Positions 1 to 8,541 are shown, counted from the stretch's first letter. The stretch is 18,737 bases of DNA from Planctomycetaceae bacterium (GCA_003445035.1 DLVV01000234.1:1-18737), one strand, 5' to 3'. Numbers and translations are program-made. Notes: a model not told the origin generated them from the sequence alone.

Positions 1-1305
1 CGGTTCACCACACCATGCCGGACCACCTCCCGTGGTGGCCCCTCGACCACATATCCCGAGAACTGGACATCCTCCCCGTTGATCGGAATCGTCACACGTT
101 CCAATTCCACCGTCCCGACAAGCCGCTTGGCAAACTGTCGTTTCAAGAACGCGACAAACTCGTCCTGCTCGGTCGTCGGCCCTCGTTCGGGGATGACCAC
201 AACCGTGTATCGCCCATCCTGGCTCTTCAGTGCCACCTCGGCTTCGTTGTTCAACCGGGATAATTCGGGGCCGACAACCGGATACCAGCCCCGGACCGCG
301 CGAACCCGCAGCCCGTAAACGGCGGTCTCGAACATCCCACCCTTCACCCGCCACCCGACACCATGCTGGTCCCGTGTGACGACGGATTTCACCGGAGGTT
401 GCACCTCGCCGTCCGTCAGGGAAAACGCGTTGAAGAACGGCTCGGCCTCCGCCCCCGATTCGCTCAACTTTTCCTGCCGCCCCGTGGCCACCAATTGATA
501 AGCGAACCCCTGGTGTTTGAAGATGATCACGATCGCCCGAACCAAACGGCCATTATGGGTCCCGGCCACTTGAAATCTCGCTGCCTCGCGGCCCAGGAAG
601 TTGATCGTTTCGACAGGACCTCCCTCCGACCCGGAAAACAACTGGGCCGTTTGGTCCCGCATCGCTTCGGCGTAACCGGCCACTTCGGTGCCACCAATCT
701 CCTCGACGACGATCTCGCACACGCCTCCAAGCCCGAGGTTCATCATCCCGGCCACGGCATTGCCGTTGGTTGCCGAGATCTCCTCGGCGTTGAGCACCTT
801 CCACTTTGGACCCGGCACCTTCAGTTGGAAGCGGTAGTTCTCGTCGACGTAGGGGGGAGCAGACGGACTGCTCAACTCGATCTTGTCGACCAAAGACACC
901 GGGGCCGCGTTCGAAGCGGGTTGATCACGGTGAGAAAGCCATGGCGAAACCACGCAAGCCCCAAAGACAAGGCACCAGTACGCCCCAAGCACCAGTCCCC
1001 GAACAGGCCTCGATGCGGCTCGGTTCTGCATCGCCCGCCACAGGCGATAGCCGACGACGTACGGAATCAGTCCGGACAGAACCAGCAGCAGCCATCCTCC
1101 AACCGTTCTCGGCCAGGGCACGCCGTACCAGATGTGGGTGAGAAACCCCGTTTTTTCTGGAGGCGGCGCGAATGACGATTCATCCACCGTGAAAGACGCC
1201 GATTTTGCCTGCTGATTCAACAGCCTCGGCGACTCATCCAGGGCAGGGGGGGGCGGCGGACGGACGTCGGACGACGCGGCCGACAGCGACCAGTTCATCG
1301 ACATC
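1..1305 (-). CDS. Membrane-anchored C-terminal part of a GYF-domain protein (frame-shifted, runs off left edge)
   Basis: The minus strand is open without a stop from about 1310 to the left edge, and I translated it by hand. After a proline-rich linker come two hydrophobic stretches, one around TVGGWLLLVLSGLIPYVV (about 1060-1115) and one around GLVLGAYWCLVFGACVV (about 950-1005). A soluble domain of at least 300 residues follows, including VSLVDKIELSSPSAPPYVDE and GWYPVVGPELSRLNNEAEVA. I do not recognise a named family in the soluble part; its position after the membrane segments suggests it lies outside the cytoplasm. Only weak in-frame ATGs (1305, 1299) exist, with no ribosome-binding site. 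Upstream of them, in the neighbouring frame, lies a GYF domain with a good start, so this is most likely the continuation of that gene beyond a frameshift at the G8 run. The protein is incomplete at its C-terminus. Confidence 0.75.
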
Positions 1306-1452
1306 GCGGATCAGGCTCCAGGCCTCCGAATCCTGGGAGACTTCGTGCGTATCTTTGAGCTTCCCGGCCTGGAGAAATTTTCGGACCTGCTCTCCGGAAA
1401 AGGGCCCCTGAACCTTCCCCTGCTGCCTGGTCCGAACAAAGTATTGGGCCAT
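1234..1452 (-). CDS. GYF_2 (DUF4339)-type domain, N-terminal part of a frame-shifted gene
   Basis: The start at 1452 (MAQYFVRT) is preferred over the ATG at 1467 because AAAGGGGAAG lies five to six bases before it. The product matches the GYF_2 pattern: a Y-F-V opening, a GPFSGEQV core, then a hydrophobic helix, G-K-L, and W at about residue 44 (EAWSLI). GYF_2 domains are usually N-terminal modules of bacterial membrane proteins, often in Planctomycetota, and are thought to mediate protein contacts. Read literally, the frame ends at a TGA (1234-1236) just after the eight-C run, giving only 72 residues. If the run had seven C, the frame would read on through PPALDESPRLL into the membrane protein that continues to the left edge. 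It sits 75 bases after the stop of the zinc-ribbon/Ig-like gene upstream, probably in the same transcript. Confidence 0.75.
   Translation of the reverse strand: MAQYFVRTRQQGKVQGPFSGEQVRKFLQAGKLKDTHEVSQDSEAWSLIRDVDELVAVGRVVRRPSAAPPCPG
1246..1253. repeat. G8/C8 homopolymer at a frameshift
   Basis: Eight consecutive G on the plus strand (C on the coding minus strand) lie exactly where the GYF frame and the downstream membrane-protein frame should join. Removing one base (or adding two) joins them. The run is a natural site for polymerase slippage, phase variation or a sequencing error. Confidence 0.8.
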
Positions 1453-1527
1453 GACTTCCCCTTTCATTGCCGCGTGTCAACTCGGGCAGAACTCCCGAGT
1501 CGTTGGGCAATGCGCCATGTGAACCGC

Positions 1528-3774
1528 TCAAAGTCCCGAGATTACCTTCAGCAGGTCGCGGAGCCGATTCTTGATGCTGAACTGAAATCCGGCCGATTGC
1601 CCGTCCGACAACAACGAGGCCTGGCTTCGGACGCTTCGGGCCACTCCGGACTTTGCCTGACTAAACAACTTCTGCAACGCGGGAAGTTCCCCCTTCAACT
1701 TGATGATCTGCACCTCGTTCGACACTTTTTCTCTGGTCAACTCACGCACCCGGGACACCGATGTCTCCTCGTCATCAATCTCGTTGTCGATTCTGCGGTT
1801 CCTCGCCTGGAGCGAGCTGACCGATGAAATCACGACTCGATTTCGGCTCGCGACCTTCTGCATGGTCGTGAAGTAGGTCCTCCCTGTCTTGATGGTCGCC
1901 AGGGAGTCCATCCGCTTCTTGCCGAGATCCGGACAGGTTCGACAGGGGATCCGGCCAAAACCCAGGCAATCCGCACACGGATACTTGGTGCCACGGATTT
2001 TCTGGTACCCGTTCTTGCAGGACTGAGTCGGACAGCCATTGATCCCGTTCCCTGAACAGAGTCCACAGGCGGCATCCTTTGACCCCGGCTTCTTGGCAAC
2101 CTGGTTCTTCCCGGGACCGGCTGGAGACCCTTTCTTGAAATTGAAACCCGGGTTCCCTCTGGGAGCGGCTTTCCCGCCAGCCGGCTTCTTGACAACAGTC
2201 TTATTGGCACTGCCGGTCGGACTCTTGACGCCATTCTTCGCCGCCAGGGCCTTCCACTGAAGGATCAGCCGGGCAAACCGCTGCTTCCCGCCCTTTGTAT
2301 CTCGGATCGACTGGAGAGCCTTGTCGGACTTCATCATTTCAAAGTCGGCGAACCCCATCCTGACGGCTTCCCTCAACGAGGCCAGGACCCGTCCGTCCAA
2401 CGCGGTTTTGTTGGGCGCGGCCAACGCACGGGCCTCGTTATAAAACACCGCGGCGCCCAGTTGCTTTTCCCTGGCATCCAACGGAGGGAACTCCTTCTGG
2501 AAGTTCCGAAAGTGCTTGGCCGATTCCATGAAGGCGATGTGCGCCGCCGCCATGTTGTCACCCGAGGCGAGTTTTTCACCGAGCGATTGGGCGATCCCTG
2601 ATGCCAGGAAGAGAATCATCCGCTGCTTCTGCTTTTCGAGCAGTTGGAGATCCTTTCGCACCAGGACCATTTCGACCAGTTCCAGTGATTTGGCGAAGTC
2701 GCCCTGTTTGATCAACTGCACCACATCCCGCATTTGAGAGTCCGCCGTATCCGGGTCGGCATCGGGTTTGGCCCCCGCAACCCGCGGTTCCTCTTTCTTG
2801 CCGACCACGGTCGTCTTGCTCTTTGTTGGGGAAGTCGCGACGGACTTCTTGTCGGCGTCACCTCGAACAACCCTGAACCGGTACTGGACCGAGGCGGACA
2901 GCGAAGGCTTCCCGTCATCACTGACCACGACGGTGATCGGGAGCGTCCGACCAACAAGGGACTCCGGAGGTTGCCAGAGAAACTGCCCCGTATCGGCATC
3001 GATCTTCGCGTTCTTGGGCACGGCCCCGGTCAACCGGTACTTGAGGCGGTTGCGAGGGAAATCCCGGTCCTGCCCGCCTCCCATGTCGGCGACGAAGGTC
3101 GCCCCGGTGGGAACGCGAAAAGCCTTGCTCGCAACCGTGGAAGCCAGCGACGGTCGCGTGTTGGCCTCCAGGACCTTGACGGGAATCTTGACCAATTGCT
3201 CCAAGTCCGGCGAATCCACGCGAGCCTTGATCACGATCGTATATTCACCCGGCCCCTGCTGTTCACTGGGAGTCCAGGTCACGGCGCCGGTGAGTGGATC
3301 CAGCCGGACGCCGGTCGGGACCTCTCCGGACAGGGAAAACCTGATCGCCGCGCCGGAGACACCGGTCAGGGAGACGGGCGCGGGAATCCGTACTTCCTGG
3401 AGTTCCACCACCTCCTGGACCGAAATCGGTCCAACGGTGAAAGCCGGCCCGACACCTGGCCGATTCGAAGGCCGATCGTTTTTGTCATCCCCGGGAACTG
3501 TTGTGGCCAGCTGTTCACCGGATGAGGCGACAGCAGGACCGGCCGAATCGGTGCTCCCGCTCAGCAGCAACGCAATTCCACCCGCCCCGATCACGAAGAC
3601 GGTCGCCAATCCGCCCCACACCAGCAGCGGAAGAAATGACGCCACGAACGACTGGCCGCCGTGTGACGAAAAATCAAGCGGTTGCCCACACTGGCAGAGG
3701 ACCTGGCGATCGCCGGGATGCTGACGAACACGAAAAGTCCTGGAACAGTTCCCGCACCGAACGATCAACGACAT
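1528..3774 (-). CDS. Membrane-anchored chimera: zinc ribbon, Ig-like repeats, TPR-like region, DnaJ-type Cys-rich segment, coiled coil
   Basis: The product has 748 residues. Residues 1-35 form a small zinc-ribbon-like unit (C7, C10, C27, C29). One membrane segment follows at about 44-71. Two putative Ig domains of the He_PIG/cadherin-like type lie at about 130-200 and 208-302, recognisable by RLDPLTGAVTWTP and KIDADTGQFLWQP. A Lys/Thr-rich linker leads to a helical region (about 344-505) that resembles the TPR end-of-group type (FYNEARALAAP; VRMGFADFEMMKSD). A basic Gly/Pro/Lys linker precedes four DnaJ-like cysteine motifs at 570-617 (CGLCSGNG, CPTQSCKNG, CADCLGFG, CRTCPDLG). A coiled coil lies at about 652-705. 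The exact role is unknown; it looks like an envelope scaffold with metal-binding ends. No J-domain or HPD motif is present, so it is not a DnaJ. The GYF gene follows it. Confidence 0.85.
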   Translation of the reverse strand: MSLIVRCGNCSRTFRVRQHPGDRQVLCQCGQPLDFSSHGGQSFVASFLPLLVWGGLATVFVIGAGGIALLLSGSTDSAGPAVASSGEQLATTVPGDDKNDRPSNRPGVGPAFTVGPISVQEVVELQEVRIPAPVSLTGVSGAAIRFSLSGEVPTGVRLDPLTGAVTWTPSEQQGPGEYTIVIKARVDSPDLEQLVKIPVKVLEANTRPSLASTVASKAFRVPTGATFVADMGGGQDRDFPRNRLKYRLTGAVPKNAKIDADTGQFLWQPPESLVGRTLPITVVVSDDGKPSLSASVQYRFRVVRGDADKKSVATSPTKSKTTVVGKKEEPRVAGAKPDADPDTADSQMRDVVQLIKQGDFAKSLELVEMVLVRKDLQLLEKQKQRMILFLASGIAQSLGEKLASGDNMAAAHIAFMESAKHFRNFQKEFPPLDAREKQLGAAVFYNEARALAAPNKTALDGRVLASLREAVRMGFADFEMMKSDKALQSIRDTKGGKQRFARLILQWKALAAKNGVKSPTGSANKTVVKKPAGGKAAPRGNPGFNFKKGSPAGPGKNQVAKKPGSKDAACGLCSGNGINGCPTQSCKNGYQKIRGTKYPCADCLGFGRIPCRTCPDLGKKRMDSLATIKTGRTYFTTMQKVASRNRVVISSVSSLQARNRRIDNEIDDEETSVSRVRELTREKVSNEVQIIKLKGELPALQKLFSQAKSGVARSVRSQASLLSDGQSAGFQFSIKNRLRDLLKVISGL

Positions 3775-4122
3775 TGGATTGGCCCGATTGTCAGCTAATG
3801 GTGTCTGAAATTATCTCTCTGTATCCGACAACCGAACTCGCTCAGGACAGAACAAGCCCCAGCGTTTTTTGGCATCCGCCGAGACGGTCCAAGTGCATCG
3901 ATGAAGAGCCCTGCGCACACCTCTTCAAATCGGTCGTCGTCGTTCAACCTATTAAATCAACATCCAGAACATCAAGTCCACAACTAATCCACTGCACTAG
4001 AATATACCAAGACAAAAACACGCCGGCCCGGTGCCTGCCCCTGCACTGCCAGTCGCGTCAGCTGACACGCCCCGGCAACCGGTACGGCACGTACAAAGCG
4101 GGCTCGGTCCCGGCCGGGCCGG
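3775..4122. other. 348-base intergenic region between two minus-strand genes
   Basis: No convincing gene is present. The part from about 3945 to 4020 is noticeably richer in A+T than its surroundings, as expected of a promoter region for the minus-strand gene below it. A GC-rich inverted repeat (CCGGCCGGGCCGG, 4110-4122) abuts the stop codon of the formylglycine-generating enzyme gene and could act as a weak terminator stem, but it has no T tract directly after it. Confidence 0.5.
3810..3815 (-). promoter_or_regulatory. Possible -10 element for the 748-residue envelope protein gene
   Basis: GATAAT on the minus strand matches the sigma-70 -10 consensus at five of six positions and lies about 35 bases upstream of the start codon. 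No good -35 element is visible at 16-18 bases, so this is a weak call. Confidence 0.25.
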
Positions 4123-5247
4123 TCACTGTCGCCCGGCAGCCTTCTCGTACGCCGCCAAACCGTCGTGCGACACCACGCAGCGGAAACCGGTGTGGTACAG
4201 GCCCGAAGCCTCCTCGCCCTTCATCCGGGCCGTTACCCGGTAACCGGTGCAGTAAGTGTCGCTGCACATGAACGAACCGCCACGCTGGATCCGCTTGAGG
4301 ATGTCCGGTTCGTCGGGATCATAACTCTCCTCGGGCCCCTGCGGATTCCGTCGGGGACTGTCGCTGTAATAGTCGGCCGTGTAGTTGTCGTGGCACCACT
4401 CCCAGACGTTGCCCGACATGTCGAACAGGCCGTAACCGTTCTTGGGAAACACCCCGACCGGAGACGTCGCCAGGTGGCCGTCTTCGTTGTCGTTCTTGAC
4501 CGGGAAGGCTCCCTGCCAGATGTTGTTGAGCCACTTTCCTCCGGGGTTCCGTTCATCACCCCAGGGGTAGGTCTTGCCGTCCAGGCCGCCCCTCGCTGCA
4601 AACTCCCACTCGGCCTCCGTCGGCAGCCGCTTGCCGGCCCATCGGCAGTACGCATTCACGTCGTGCCACGAGACATGCACGACCGGGTGGTCCATCCGCT
4701 CGACGATGGAACTCTCCGGCCCCTCGGGATGTCGCCAGTTGGCCCCCGGCACATACTCCCACCAGCCGTAGGCCCCCAGTTGGGGATCGATCTCACCCGG
4801 CTTCAATCCCTGCTTCATGCAGATCGACCCCGGCCGATTCAACTCGGGCAGGATCTTCGCCTCGGTCCGCTTCGAACCTTCACGAACCGAACTGAAATCG
4901 GGCTTCTTCTCGGCCGCCGTCACGTAACCGGAGGCCGTCACGAATCGTTCGAACTCGGCGTTGGTCACCTCGTAGAGATCAATGTAGAAGCCGTCCAGTT
5001 CGACCTTGTGAGGAGGAAATTCGTCATCGTTGCTCCCTCCGTCACGGGTCCCCATCTCGAACACGTCACCGGGGATCCAGGCCATGCCTTCAAGAACGTC
5101 TGCCGGACGTTCGGTGACGACCGGTGGGAGACGAGAGTCGGACCCGCCGCCGGTTCGCACCGGAGGGGTCAAAGGGGTCGATTGCGCACAGCCCCCCACG
5201 GTGACCAGCGCCACGACGGGGATCAGTGAGGAGAGGGATCGGAGCAT
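4123..5247 (-). CDS. Formylglycine-generating enzyme (SUMF1/FGE type), predicted lipoprotein
   Basis: FGE oxidises the key cysteine of sulfatases to formylglycine. The start at 5247 (MLRSLSSL) is chosen over the GTG at 5286 because it gives a clean lipoprotein signal ending in VGGC with Cys20. The product has 374 residues. The FGE domain runs from about residue 55 (MAWIPGDVFEMGT) to the C-terminus, with HPVVHVSWHDVNAYCRWAGK, RLPTEAEWEFAARGG, NNIWQG, NGYGLFDMSGNVWEW and GFRC. The MCSDTYC motif carries both catalytic cysteines (C328 and C333, matching human C336 and C341), so activity is plausible; many bacterial FGE-sulfatase-domain proteins lack these residues. No sulfatase is encoded in this window. 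The lipid anchor implies action on the outer face of the cytoplasmic membrane or in the periplasm. The gene stands alone, divergent from the propeller-cytochrome gene. Confidence 0.92.
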   Translation of the reverse strand: MLRSLSSLIPVVALVTVGGCAQSTPLTPPVRTGGGSDSRLPPVVTERPADVLEGMAWIPGDVFEMGTRDGGSNDDEFPPHKVELDGFYIDLYEVTNAEFERFVTASGYVTAAEKKPDFSSVREGSKRTEAKILPELNRPGSICMKQGLKPGEIDPQLGAYGWWEYVPGANWRHPEGPESSIVERMDHPVVHVSWHDVNAYCRWAGKRLPTEAEWEFAARGGLDGKTYPWGDERNPGGKWLNNIWQGAFPVKNDNEDGHLATSPVGVFPKNGYGLFDMSGNVWEWCHDNYTADYYSDSPRRNPQGPEESYDPDEPDILKRIQRGGSFMCSDTYCTGYRVTARMKGEEASGLYHTGFRCVVSHDGLAAYEKAAGRQ

Positions 5248-5366
5248 GTTGTTGTCGAGTCTAACAGTCCGTGCCGGGCAAGGCACCCAAGCCCTGACTT
5301 ACGGGATTCTGACAACTTCTGGTAGAGTGACCGCCGGATCCTTGGCCCCATCCACACGAGGCGAAG
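5248..5366. promoter_or_regulatory. Divergent intergenic region with promoters for the FGE and propeller-cytochrome genes
   Basis: This 119-base gap separates two divergent starts and must hold at least one promoter in each direction. GAGGCG lies just before the plus-strand start and is a usable ribosome-binding site. I see no convincing -35/-10 pair on either strand. Confidence 0.4.
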
Positions 5367-7226
5367 ATGTACTGCCAGACAACTCTCTCCCCACGTCACC
5401 TGCCGACCCTGGCCGCCATCCTGTTTGGACTGATCGCCACACCGGCGATCGCCCGCGACTCGAACAGCCTGATGGACATCTCGGCTGACGGCCGCCTGCT
5501 GGCCTGTTCCAACCGTGACGGCGGCACCGTCTCCATCGTTGATCTCAAGACACTCAAAAAGCTCAGGGAAACCCCTGTCGGCGTGCATCCCGAAGGTGTC
5601 GCGTTCCTGGGCAAAACACACACCCTGGCCGTGGCTGTCTACAACGACGACAGCGTCGCGTTGCTCGATGCCGACACCGGCAAGATCACCTCTCGCATCC
5701 CCGTCTTCGACGAACCATACGGCGTGGTCTCCAACACCAAGGGCACCCGCATCTACGTCACGCTCGAGTTCCCGGGTCGCATAGTCGAGATCGACTCCGG
5801 GACAAGCAAGGTCCTCCGCCAACTGCCCGGCGGCCGGTTCCCCCGTGGCCTGGCCCTGTCGCCCGATGGCAAAACGCTCTACACGGCCGAGTACTACTCG
5901 TCCCGGGTCAACGCGATCAACATCACCAGTGGCAAGATCGTGGACACGTGGAAGGGAGCCAGCACCGACAACCTCTGCCGGCAGATCGTGCTGCACCCGA
6001 CTCGCCCCAAGGCCTACATTCCCCACATTCGCTCGAGAACTGCGGCCGCCCAGGGTGAAGGCTCCATTTTCCCCTACGTCGGAGTCGTCGACACCAAGGG
6101 GGGGGAGGGACGCCGACGCAAACGGATTCCGATGGACGCGTTTCTGGGCAACCTCGTCACCGCCAACCCCTGGGAGATCGACGTCTCGGCAGACGGCAAA
6201 CGGTTTTTCGTTGTCTTCTCGGGCACCGACGACATGTTTCTCTGCGACACCGTCGATGACGATTACACCGAGATCAAGCTGCGGCGTCGCATCACCCTGG
6301 GACACAACCCCCGTGCCGTCCGCGTTTCGCCCGATGGTGCCCGTTTCTTTGTCTACAACGCCCTGGACTTCAACGTCGTCGCCTACGACGCCAACTCGGG
6401 CCGGTCTCTGGCCACCATTTCGGTGACGGACAACCCGCTGTCCAAGGAAATCCATCGCGGCAAGATCCTGTTCTACACGGCCCTGCAACCGATGGTCGGG
6501 CGGCGATGGATCAGCTGTTCCAGTTGCCACCCCGACGGAGATCCCGATGGACGGACGTGGCAGAATCCCGAGGGGCTCAGGGCCACACCGCCGTTGTTCG
6601 GATTGGCCTGGACCCATCCGCTGCACTGGTCAGCCGACCGCGACGAATCCCAGGACTTTGAACACACCATTCGGGGCGCACTGATGCAGGGCCGTGGCCT
6701 GGTTCGCGGTGGCATCAACAAGTCCCTGGACAAGCCCAACAAGGGACTCTCGGCCGACCTGGACGCGCTGGCCGCCTACACCAATTCCCACAAGTTCACG
6801 ATGAGCCCCTACGCAAAAACCGGCCTTTCAGAATCCGCCCAGCGTGGCCGTTCGCTGTTCAATTCCAAGAAAGTCGGATGTGCCACCTGTCACTCCGGTC
6901 CCTTCTACACCGACTCCCGGCCCCGGCCGAAACCGCTCCGCCACGACGTTGGCACCGGGCAGGCCGATCCCAGCGAGAAAATGGGGCCGAAATACGACAC
7001 GCCCATGCTGCTGGGCCTGTACCGTTCGGCGCCTTACCTGCACCACGGGAAAGCGGCGACCCTGGTCGACGTGCTGACGACCCACAACACCGGCGACCGG
7101 CACGGCCACACCAGTCACCTCGACAGGAAACAACTGGGTGACCTGGCCGAGTTTCTCAAGGCTCTGCCCTACCAGGATCCCGCTGCCGCCGCGAAAAAAG
7201 CGGGCCTGATAAAAGTCGCTCGCTGA
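5367..7226 (+). CDS. Secreted YVTN beta-propeller / di-haem cytochrome c (peroxidase-like) fusion
   Basis: The product has 619 residues. Residues 1-29 look like a Sec signal peptide (hydrophobic core AAILFGLIATPAIA). From about 35 to 355 there are beta-propeller repeats of the YVTN/surface-antigen type, with blades marked by SPDG or SADG turns (for example LALSPDGKTLYTAEYYSSRV and VRVSPDGARFF). The C-terminal part contains two haem c attachment sites, CSSCH (384-388) and CATCH (505-509), and the bacterial di-haem peroxidase/MauG-like pattern TPMLLGLYRSAPYLHHGKAATL (545-566), where a distal ligand is expected. The protein therefore probably acts outside the cytoplasm in electron transfer or peroxide/substrate oxidation; the substrate cannot be told. 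It begins a plus-strand run, with a thioredoxin-like lipoprotein 66 bases downstream. Confidence 0.9.
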   Translation: MYCQTTLSPRHLPTLAAILFGLIATPAIARDSNSLMDISADGRLLACSNRDGGTVSIVDLKTLKKLRETPVGVHPEGVAFLGKTHTLAVAVYNDDSVALLDADTGKITSRIPVFDEPYGVVSNTKGTRIYVTLEFPGRIVEIDSGTSKVLRQLPGGRFPRGLALSPDGKTLYTAEYYSSRVNAINITSGKIVDTWKGASTDNLCRQIVLHPTRPKAYIPHIRSRTAAAQGEGSIFPYVGVVDTKGGEGRRRKRIPMDAFLGNLVTANPWEIDVSADGKRFFVVFSGTDDMFLCDTVDDDYTEIKLRRRITLGHNPRAVRVSPDGARFFVYNALDFNVVAYDANSGRSLATISVTDNPLSKEIHRGKILFYTALQPMVGRRWISCSSCHPDGDPDGRTWQNPEGLRATPPLFGLAWTHPLHWSADRDESQDFEHTIRGALMQGRGLVRGGINKSLDKPNKGLSADLDALAAYTNSHKFTMSPYAKTGLSESAQRGRSLFNSKKVGCATCHSGPFYTDSRPRPKPLRHDVGTGQADPSEKMGPKYDTPMLLGLYRSAPYLHHGKAATLVDVLTTHNTGDRHGHTSHLDRKQLGDLAEFLKALPYQDPAAAAKKAGLIKVAR

Positions 7227-7292
7227 CCTCCGTGTATTCCGGCATGGCGAGGACTCGCCGACGCACGCCTCATCCATCGGACCCCTTCCCTC

Positions 7293-7964
7293 ATGACCAT
7301 TCGCACCCGGCCCCGTTGCCTCCACACCGTCGCCGTTGCAACCGCCTTGCTGCTGGCCATCGGCTGCAATGGCGAGACCGACGCCCCCACCCCGCCAACT
7401 TCCGCCAGTAACACCCCCGAGCCGGGAAGCACGTCTTCGGGTGCACAGGCCAACCCGGCTGAGGCGGTGACGCTGACGATCAAGAGTTGGAAGGAAACCG
7501 AAGCGCTGATCGCCGCGCAAAAAGGGAAGGTGGTGGTGGTCGACCTGTGGTCAACCAGCTGTGTGCCCTGCATGAAGGAATTTCCCAACCTGGTCGCCCT
7601 GCACGAGAAATTCCCCGCAAAGAAGATCACCTGCATCTCGGTCTCCTGTGACTACGAGGGCCTGGAGGAGGAACCGCCGGAATCGAAGAAACCGTCAGTG
7701 ATGAAATTCCTTAAATCCACCAAGGCCACCTGCACCAACCTTCTGCTTTCCGACGCCGATGTCGATGTCTACGACAAGATCGAGTTGGCAGCGATTCCAG
7801 CCGTCTACGTCTACGACACGGCGGGCCGGATGGTGAAGCGATTCGACAATGATTCCGGCGAATATGGCGACGAGGGGTTCACCTACAAGGACCACATCGT
7901 GCCATTGGTTGAGAAGCTGCTCGGCGGGGAATCGTCCGCCACGACCGGCAACGACACCAGGTAA
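7293..7964 (+). CDS. Thioredoxin-like lipoprotein (TlpA/ResA type)
   Basis: The product has 223 residues. The N-terminus carries a lipoprotein signal ending in LAIGC (Cys25), followed by a Thr/Pro/Ser-rich spacer to about residue 58. The thioredoxin domain has VVVVDLWSTS and the active-site pair C90-V-P-C93, and a cis-proline motif IPAVYVYD (P169). TlpA/ResA proteins reduce or exchange disulfides outside the cytoplasm, often for cytochrome c maturation, which would fit the haem protein encoded directly upstream; that link is inference. There is no clear Shine-Dalgarno site before the ATG. The stop is followed after seven bases by the DUF2062 gene, so the two are co-transcribed. Confidence 0.9.
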   Translation: MTIRTRPRCLHTVAVATALLLAIGCNGETDAPTPPTSASNTPEPGSTSSGAQANPAEAVTLTIKSWKETEALIAAQKGKVVVVDLWSTSCVPCMKEFPNLVALHEKFPAKKITCISVSCDYEGLEEEPPESKKPSVMKFLKSTKATCTNLLLSDADVDVYDKIELAAIPAVYVYDTAGRMVKRFDNDSGEYGDEGFTYKDHIVPLVEKLLGGESSATTGNDTR

Positions 7965-7971
7965 GGCGGAC

Positions 7972-8541
7972 ATGCAAGGACGCGACTCCGACACCCGCTG
8001 GTGGACGAGCCCCGGGCGGCTGGTCCAGCGAGTGCTCACCCTGGACGACACCCCGCATTCGATCGCCCTGGGCACGGCGATCGGCATGTTCGTCGGGCTG
8101 ACGCCGACGGTCGGTATCCAGATGATGGTCGTGCTGGTCATCGCCGCCATCACCCAGCGGCTGTTTCACTTCAACCGGCTCGCCGGAGTGATCACCGTTT
8201 ACGTCTCCAACCCGCTCACCATCGTGCCGCTCTACGCCGCGTTCTACTACATCGGTTCACTGATGGTCGATGCGCCGATGTCGCCGGCGGAATTCCAGGA
8301 ACGCTTCGAACAGACACTCAACCAGGGCTGGCAGGGCTGGTTCGCCCCGCTGCAGTTCATCTTCGCCGAGGTCGCCTGGCCCATGGTCGCCGGGTCGCTG
8401 CTACTGGCCACCCTCTGCTCGATCCCCACTTATCCGATCGTCAAGCGGCTGGTGGAAGTCAAACGCGGGAGACAGACCGATCCGGCACCGGATTCGATTC
8501 CCGGTTCACCACCCGAGCCCCCTCCGGACACAAAGCCATGA
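7972..8541 (+). CDS. DUF2062 integral membrane protein
   Basis: The product has 189 residues when started at the ATG at 7972, where AAGGCGGA overlaps the stop of the gene before it and makes a good ribosome-binding site. The sequence fits DUF2062 (PF09835): TPHSIALGTAIGMFVGLTPT at 27-46, hydrophobic helices at about 31-60 and 70-97, the SNPLTIVPLY motif near 79-88, and a further helix near 135-165. The C-terminus is a Pro-rich cytoplasmic-looking tail. The family has no established function. Its last bases overlap the start of the sugar kinase gene as ATGA, so translation is probably coupled. Confidence 0.88.
   Translation: MQGRDSDTRWWTSPGRLVQRVLTLDDTPHSIALGTAIGMFVGLTPTVGIQMMVVLVIAAITQRLFHFNRLAGVITVYVSNPLTIVPLYAAFYYIGSLMVDAPMSPAEFQERFEQTLNQGWQGWFAPLQFIFAEVAWPMVAGSLLLATLCSIPTYPIVKRLVEVKRGRQTDPAPDSIPGSPPEPPPDTKP

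Noticed and set aside
363..1175. Plus-strand open frame of 270 residues
   Set aside because: It lies opposite a minus-strand frame with clear membrane and soluble protein features, and its own sequence is low-complexity and Arg/Pro/His-rich, as expected for a shadow in G+C-rich DNA.
1299..1305. Independent start for the membrane protein in the second frame
   Set aside because: The ATGs have no ribosome-binding site and would begin inside the GYF domain coding sequence; a frameshift explains the data better.
4110..4122. GC-rich inverted repeat as terminator of the FGE gene
   Set aside because: The perfect repeat has only one central base, so the stem would have to open to a four-pair hairpin, and no T tract follows.
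4165..5229. Plus-strand open frame of 354 residues
   Set aside because: It runs antisense to the formylglycine-generating enzyme, whose motifs are unmistakable, and shows no recognisable domain.
5248..5286. Upstream GTG start for the FGE gene
   Set aside because: It would place 13 residues with charged and polar character before the lipoprotein signal, spoiling it.
5223..6626. Minus-strand open frame of 467 residues
   Set aside because: It is the antisense of the propeller-cytochrome gene; repeated Gly/Asp/Val composition and no domain indicate a shadow frame.
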